Assembly (NCBI RefSeq): GCF_937898475.1
Contig: NZ_CALEJS010000011.1
Location: 62,001 to 126,000, forward strand
From: an uncultured Chitinophaga sp.
Lineage (GTDB): Bacteria > Bacteroidota > Bacteroidia > Chitinophagales > Chitinophagaceae
DNA: 64,000 nucleotides
Direction of reading: 5' to 3'
Below the pieces are notes generated by a model. That model worked only from the letters and a program-made list of their open reading frames with translations, was not told the origin of the DNA and searched no databases. The stretch's first letter is position 1. The number at the start of each line of letters is the position of its first letter. Positions 63,001-64,000 of the stretch are shown piece after piece. A program made the translations under genes and the position numbers.

Positions 63001-63017
63001 GTAAAAGTATTTAGCAT
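54078..63017 (-). CDS. giant T9SS type B adhesin with three beta-helix modules
   Basis: The product has 2979 residues from the ATG at 63017, which starts the signal peptide (MLNTFTVLFRKTL...LLLASSAMAQ); an in-frame ATG at 63038 adds seven residues. A beta-sandwich domain (30-215) is followed by three repeats of an Ig-like domain plus a right-handed parallel beta-helix (about 216-780, 780-1342 and 1342-1922). Each helix module opens with a TINKxAP...Y-x-SF start and closes with PDIGAYEF or PDMGAYEF. Then come an IgGFc-binding-like domain (about 2070-2510), a PKD domain (2630-2720), an Ig-like and a Fn3-like domain, and a type B sorting domain (FIPNAFSPNGDGLNDELKV). The helices probably bind polysaccharide or make a long stalk. 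First gene of the surface locus after the DUF4302 gene. Confidence 0.9.
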   Translation of the reverse strand: MLNTFTVLFRKTLIPGLMLLLLASSAMAQTDISIGTGTTGNGNSSYPAPLQDYWEGSRAQYLFRASELTAAGMGPGMISAVKFNVVAMNSAETIEQYAIKIATTSLNSLTATGWENTGAARYGPVDYTPVMGINAFPFTGGSFFWNGTDNIIVEVCNGGDDWSGNVTVPWTTGLSFNASRGYATDNQGSLCDYTGTITNGTATTRPNIIFTWQAAAPCTGTPNGGTAVSNMGSVCLGGTFSLNLTGATVASGLSYQWQSSPDNTTWTNIPGATAPAYTGTQAASTYYRCVVTCTNGGASAPSASVQVSSPTLVSGVFTINKGAPTDPVVARNFNSFNDAYNYIKCGISSAVVFNVLAGSGVYEEQLIMEPVPGASAANTVTFNGNGQTISYKSTNSNQRATIKLDGADHIIFNDLVIEATGATSSEYGYGVQLMNDADSNVVNNCTININTTSTSTSFAGIVISSSATSPTGSGDAKCDANVFSGNTITGGYYGMTLVGSSNFANGSNKILNNQIKEFYTYGLYLSYTFNTSITGNTISRPTRSTVDDFYGVYLTQLNTKDSIYRNRITDPFGGSLTNTNDFYGVYFTGVDALVSLENIVANNLIYNITGAGLAYAFYNSSSDNVYYYHNTIALDGSTTSASYATRGLYITTSQVDGVAFINNIVAITRTGPGSKHAMYIGTTTSSIISDRNVLFIAPNAGNAFIGYYSSNQPTLSDWQTATGGHDTTSLTSNPMFTSVSTGDYSPVNASIDNRGMPAGYPVDINGAARNATTPDIGAYEFTPPPCTVPPTPGTATVAVNPVCVNVRVPFSLTGNSVGLTQTYQWQAASSAAGPYTNLGSPLTNPDTIITAAVTSWYRVAVTCSGNTAYSAPVELTVTQALPGDTYTIDKDAAPGTPKTYTSFNAAKAALECGIAGPVIFDVKAGGTPYLEQLILDSIPGASAVNTITFKGNGNTIKFSATSTDERAVIKLRRTDHVTFDSLVIDATGSGSYGYGVQLINNADSNTIRKCRIITSTTSTFSDYAGIVVSASDNSATSSGATLCDSNTFDGNTIIGGYYGITLFGDDDKMLRNNRVINNDIREFYSSGIYISYSRNGLVEGNTISRPTRTNSSYTVSAINVYYESNKLVVSRNTITNPFGGEPNTTNDFYGIYMQYANAEEGQENLVVNNLLYNINGKSYQYGISNYYADNNWYYHNTVSLDDASYTGTDYTRAYYVEGEVAGIRIFNNIGTVTRTGTGRKHGIYIGNTNSDIMSDYNDFYVSGTQGFFGYYGADIATLQTWQTTAFQDASSMSTDPIYADIAGGDLSPVISPLDNTGTPLNVPVDIRGITRSTTTPDIGAFEISIPPCVTPPAGGTAVANPASNVCLGADIALTLTGNTSGGGQVYQWFAGKTAAGPWRAISETRYVKEFKTELTMENYFRCMIICGGTDTAYSTPAFVNMNAPLPSGFYTINPAAPAGNRNYQSFTQAVAALECGIAGWVTFNVFPGTYTEQVRMHRVYGASDTSRITFQSRDHDAASVTLAFTNTSAANYVLKLDSASYVTYKEITIKSNGTTNGRVVELANTASSDSLLNNIIIAPVSSSSTANVAGIYADDLKGADNVIKGNTINNGSSGINISGTATDNLLPTLVIDSNTVTGSYQYNIYTYYTNRIRISRNTVTVSAPRSSTSYGIYAGYSDTAYQISGNDVSIRNTTGTIYGIYVYYSDATQLLPGRIANNRIKAFTGNTGSLYGLSNYYSSYNDVVNNVISIKTSGSTSYGIYSYQDEFTNYYNNSVLSTATSATNNAAAYFNPDGFVKLRNNIFSHQAGGNALYAYDPDVINSDYNTFYTTGANLVRRGTPAESYASLQLWRDTSNLDLSSIVYKPAFENDSTLEPAVNVPDVWAIHGRGVQVPGNDRDIRDSIRPVTLIAGVPDMGAYEFLPTVLPPALPATPAQPAPGVTQTFMFGTDTVTKITWGPSAPDTVGVRRYSGVIPPNVDQSKEFMYFYTDVDASAPASGFSVQQYYVDSWQGSFQKQTDIRLGRTDAADAWQVNDSSLIDDIENIIADNSLPYVDKYTGLKGSMVTPPVTLQPADSSNRGTKFWVGYGHHQFFDPNYSSYNEQGMVLYLSAEDSANVTVRINGTSYAKRYHIPANTVITSEELPKTGLFDARLLQEGASERGISIESDIPIVAYAHIYGNTSSGATMLLPVGTYGYEYYTLSTKQSYSSNTYSWFYVVAAYDNTQVEIIPSQRTLGGRQAEVPFTVTLNKGEVYQVLGALISDNSSSGFDLSGSRVRSVQNSAGKCYPIAVFSGSSRTSISCDGGSGGNGDNLIQQNFPSQAWGKRYLTAPTSIDNDPTSLMTNIYRVLVKDTATRVTRNGQLLTNLINKRYYQFESDSADRIEADQPVMVAQYMASYGGCPNTLSDGDPEMIYISPLEQGIRKMGLYRNTEEGIAVNYLTLIIPTAGMSSLLIDGTNSFDFVYPHHNMPGYTVVVKRWDAAQAQCIVTSDSAFTAITYGEGSAESYGYNAGTLVKNLNALPSFNNIYNGSGQANKYTCAKTPFRFSMLISVKPTSLTWKFSEVSNLTSNTDVTQANPVPVDSVEVNGRKYFEFTVDSNYVFSTPGTYYVPIVMTHPDIESCGNSLETILPVTVIPAPVVDFDVSYSGCIGDTARFNGIVTTANGVGVSQWKWDFADTDTSNIQHPAKKFNAAGVYNVKLSIIAEEGCIGDTTIPVTANAAPQVLLVRDTLMVCAGSDATFEVQHPDPDVTYNWYDAVTGGTVISSGSSFTIPGITNTSIYYVEAVKAGCAGEARTKAVVTVFPQLVTPVAEVDSVGVNLIRFKWAAVPNATGYEVSIDDGNTWNIPSSGETGLSHTVTGLQPVQSVTLIVKAKGCEDRLSAPVTGKTLPDGVFIPNAFSPNGDGLNDELKVYGYIIKSVHFMIFNQWGEKVFETNTQSRGWDGKYKGKEQPSGVYIYVCRLQLTDGTVVDKKGAINLIR

Positions 63018-63057
63018 AACGGTACTTTTTTCAATCATTGATATAGCTTTATGTTGA

Positions 63058-64000
63058 TCACTTGAACCAGGTTATCCAGGTTTTACCGTCCCTGGCACTG
63101 ACCATGTCCCAGGCAAGGGGACCTATCTGTACCAGGTAATAACCTGCAGCATCCGTCAGCTGCAACCGTGTTCTTGTGATAGGGGTTTGATCGGGAGGAA
63201 ATGTGCCGAGGTAACCGTAATAGGTGAAACCAACTCTTCCATCGGCGCTGAAGGTGGGCTCTCTGAAAGCAGGCCCGTACCGTAGTGCAGCCTCATTGCC
63301 TTCTACAGTTACAAAACCCAGGAGATCATAAGGGCTGCCATCATATTGCGGCCACAATCCCATGAAGTAATAACCCGGGAGTGTTTCGAGGCCGAATGCA
63401 TCGTCCACACCATTGGAATGAAAGCCAAATGGCGCCACCCAGTAGCTCAGGCTTCTACCCTGCTCCCACCAGCGGCGCGGGCCCTCCTTTTCAGGAGCCA
63501 GTGGCTGGGAAAAGCCTGCGATGGTCACGTTCTCTCCATTTGCAGTGCCTCTTATCAGTTGGTTGCTTTCGTCCCAGCTGGTGTTCTCAATACCGGCAAT
63601 AGTCTGCCCGCCATCTGTAAAGGCAGGTGCAAATGCCACACCTTTTGGCGTGTAGTAAAAGCCGGTCTCAAATTCCTGCCTGGCGCCACTCTCATCCAGC
63701 CATATAAACCTGATGATGTGGCCGGATTTGTTGATAATAATATCATACTGCTTACCGCCGGCTGTAAGCCTTTTCCAGTAAGTGAGAAAGTCTGTGATAT
63801 GTTCAAAATCCCGGTTACGCTGCTGCCCCAGGTAATCAGCCTGCTCCTGCCGGGTAGCCTTTACCAGATAGGCCTCACACTTATTAAACCTGCCGGTAAG
63901 CCGGATGGTATCACCGGATATGCTATCCAGTGAGAATTCAAAATCAGCACTCAGTCCCGCCCCATATGCACCATCATTCACACCCGCATCCGGATCGGAT
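63058..64000 (-). CDS. DUF4302 family lipoprotein (partial)
   Basis: The frame is open to the right edge (reading SDPDAGVNDGAYGAGLSADFEF), so the N-terminus with its lipoprotein signal is outside the window. What is seen is the family pattern: ADFEFSLDSISGDTIRLTGRFNKCEAYLVKATRQEQADYL, then a repeated beta-rich part ending DAAGYYLVQIGPLAWD. DUF4302 proteins are outer-membrane lipoproteins usually found with SusC/SusD pairs and secreted proteins. The stop is 41 bp from the giant adhesin start, and the two are probably co-transcribed, which would make this locus part of a larger nutrient-binding or surface operon beyond the edge. Confidence 0.8.
   Translation of the reverse strand, partial: SDPDAGVNDGAYGAGLSADFEFSLDSISGDTIRLTGRFNKCEAYLVKATRQEQADYLGQQRNRDFEHITDFLTYWKRLTAGGKQYDIIINKSGHIIRFIWLDESGARQEFETGFYYTPKGVAFAPAFTDGGQTIAGIENTSWDESNQLIRGTANGENVTIAGFSQPLAPEKEGPRRWWEQGRSLSYWVAPFGFHSNGVDDAFGLETLPGYYFMGLWPQYDGSPYDLLGFVTVEGNEAALRYGPAFREPTFSADGRVGFTYYGYLGTFPPDQTPITRTRLQLTDAAGYYLVQIGPLAWDMVSARDGKTWITWFK

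Noticed and set aside
1..64000. tRNA, rRNA, insertion sequences or integrase attachment sites
   Set aside because: No cloverleaf-like, rRNA-like, transposase or integrase sequence was recognised on reading both strands.

Overview
The window looks like a chromosomal segment of a Bacteroidota bacterium, most plausibly a Chitinophaga-like member of the Chitinophagaceae. The signs are Por/type IX secretion (T9SS) sorting domains of both type A and type B, two PorP/SprF proteins, a DUF4302 lipoprotein, an ECF sigma factor of the Bacteroidota kind, several promoters with a -7 box close to TAnnTTTG, and almost no Shine-Dalgarno sequences. I see no rRNA, tRNA, CRISPR array, transposase or prophage. 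Family names come from reading the proteins against memory; no search was run.

Layout. 0-7.4 kb: the start of a secreted PD40/tricorn-like protease, an SPW membrane protein, a small acetyltransferase, a glycine-zipper lipoprotein, a DUF5996 protein, an overlapping DUF3037/HipA-like kinase pair, and a large secreted GH71/99-like hydrolase with a fascin-type domain. 7.4-18.2 kb: an MFS transporter and a signalling block made of a REC-histidine kinase, a soluble 1741-residue poly-HAMP hybrid kinase and a GAF protein. 18.2-26 kb: a second GH71/99-like hydrolase, a Crp/Fnr regulator with an AhpD-like protein, a corA relic, an XRE/membrane regulator, a retropepsin-like protein, a CPBP protease, a metallo-beta-lactamase-fold hydrolase and a Fcy1-like cytosine deaminase. 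26-34 kb: the most disturbed part, with a 22-bp-phased AGCT array, a Fic relic, a TetR/DUF1348 circuit with three matching operators, a 21-bp minisatellite, and a DeoR - SSS symporter - murQ relic - D-lactate-type dehydrogenase operon. 34-45 kb: a PL14-like lipoprotein, a DUF4011-helicase-Vsr-type protein followed by RmuC, a YheT-like hydrolase, thioredoxin, a DUF2911/TPR protein, and an ECF sigma factor with a small secreted protein. 45.4-64 kb: a collagen-like lipoprotein and then one long minus-strand surface locus, DUF4302 lipoprotein - 2979-residue beta-helix adhesin - 1365-residue PKD protein - PorP/SprF - OmpA/PD40 - PorP/SprF.

How the genes work together. The last locus is a textbook T9SS type B surface system: two large secreted proteins with C-terminal gliding-motility-type sorting domains, followed by the PorP/SprF and OmpA partners thought to hold such proteins at the outer membrane. 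The DeoR-SSS-murQ-dehydrogenase operon reads as N-acetylmuramate use (uptake, ether cleavage giving D-lactate, D-lactate oxidation), but the murQ copy has lost its catalytic core. The TetR regulator very likely controls itself and the DUF1348/XRE pair through a shared palindrome. Long intergenic dyads separate many convergent or consecutive genes and probably end transcripts.

The best candidates for something undescribed are the exactly 21-bp-periodic CAGAAC array (27298-27616), the 22-bp-phased AGCT array (26050-26176), a palindromic element inserted in frame into a surface protein (53704-53752), and the poly-HAMP kinase/REC-kinase/GAF signalling block.
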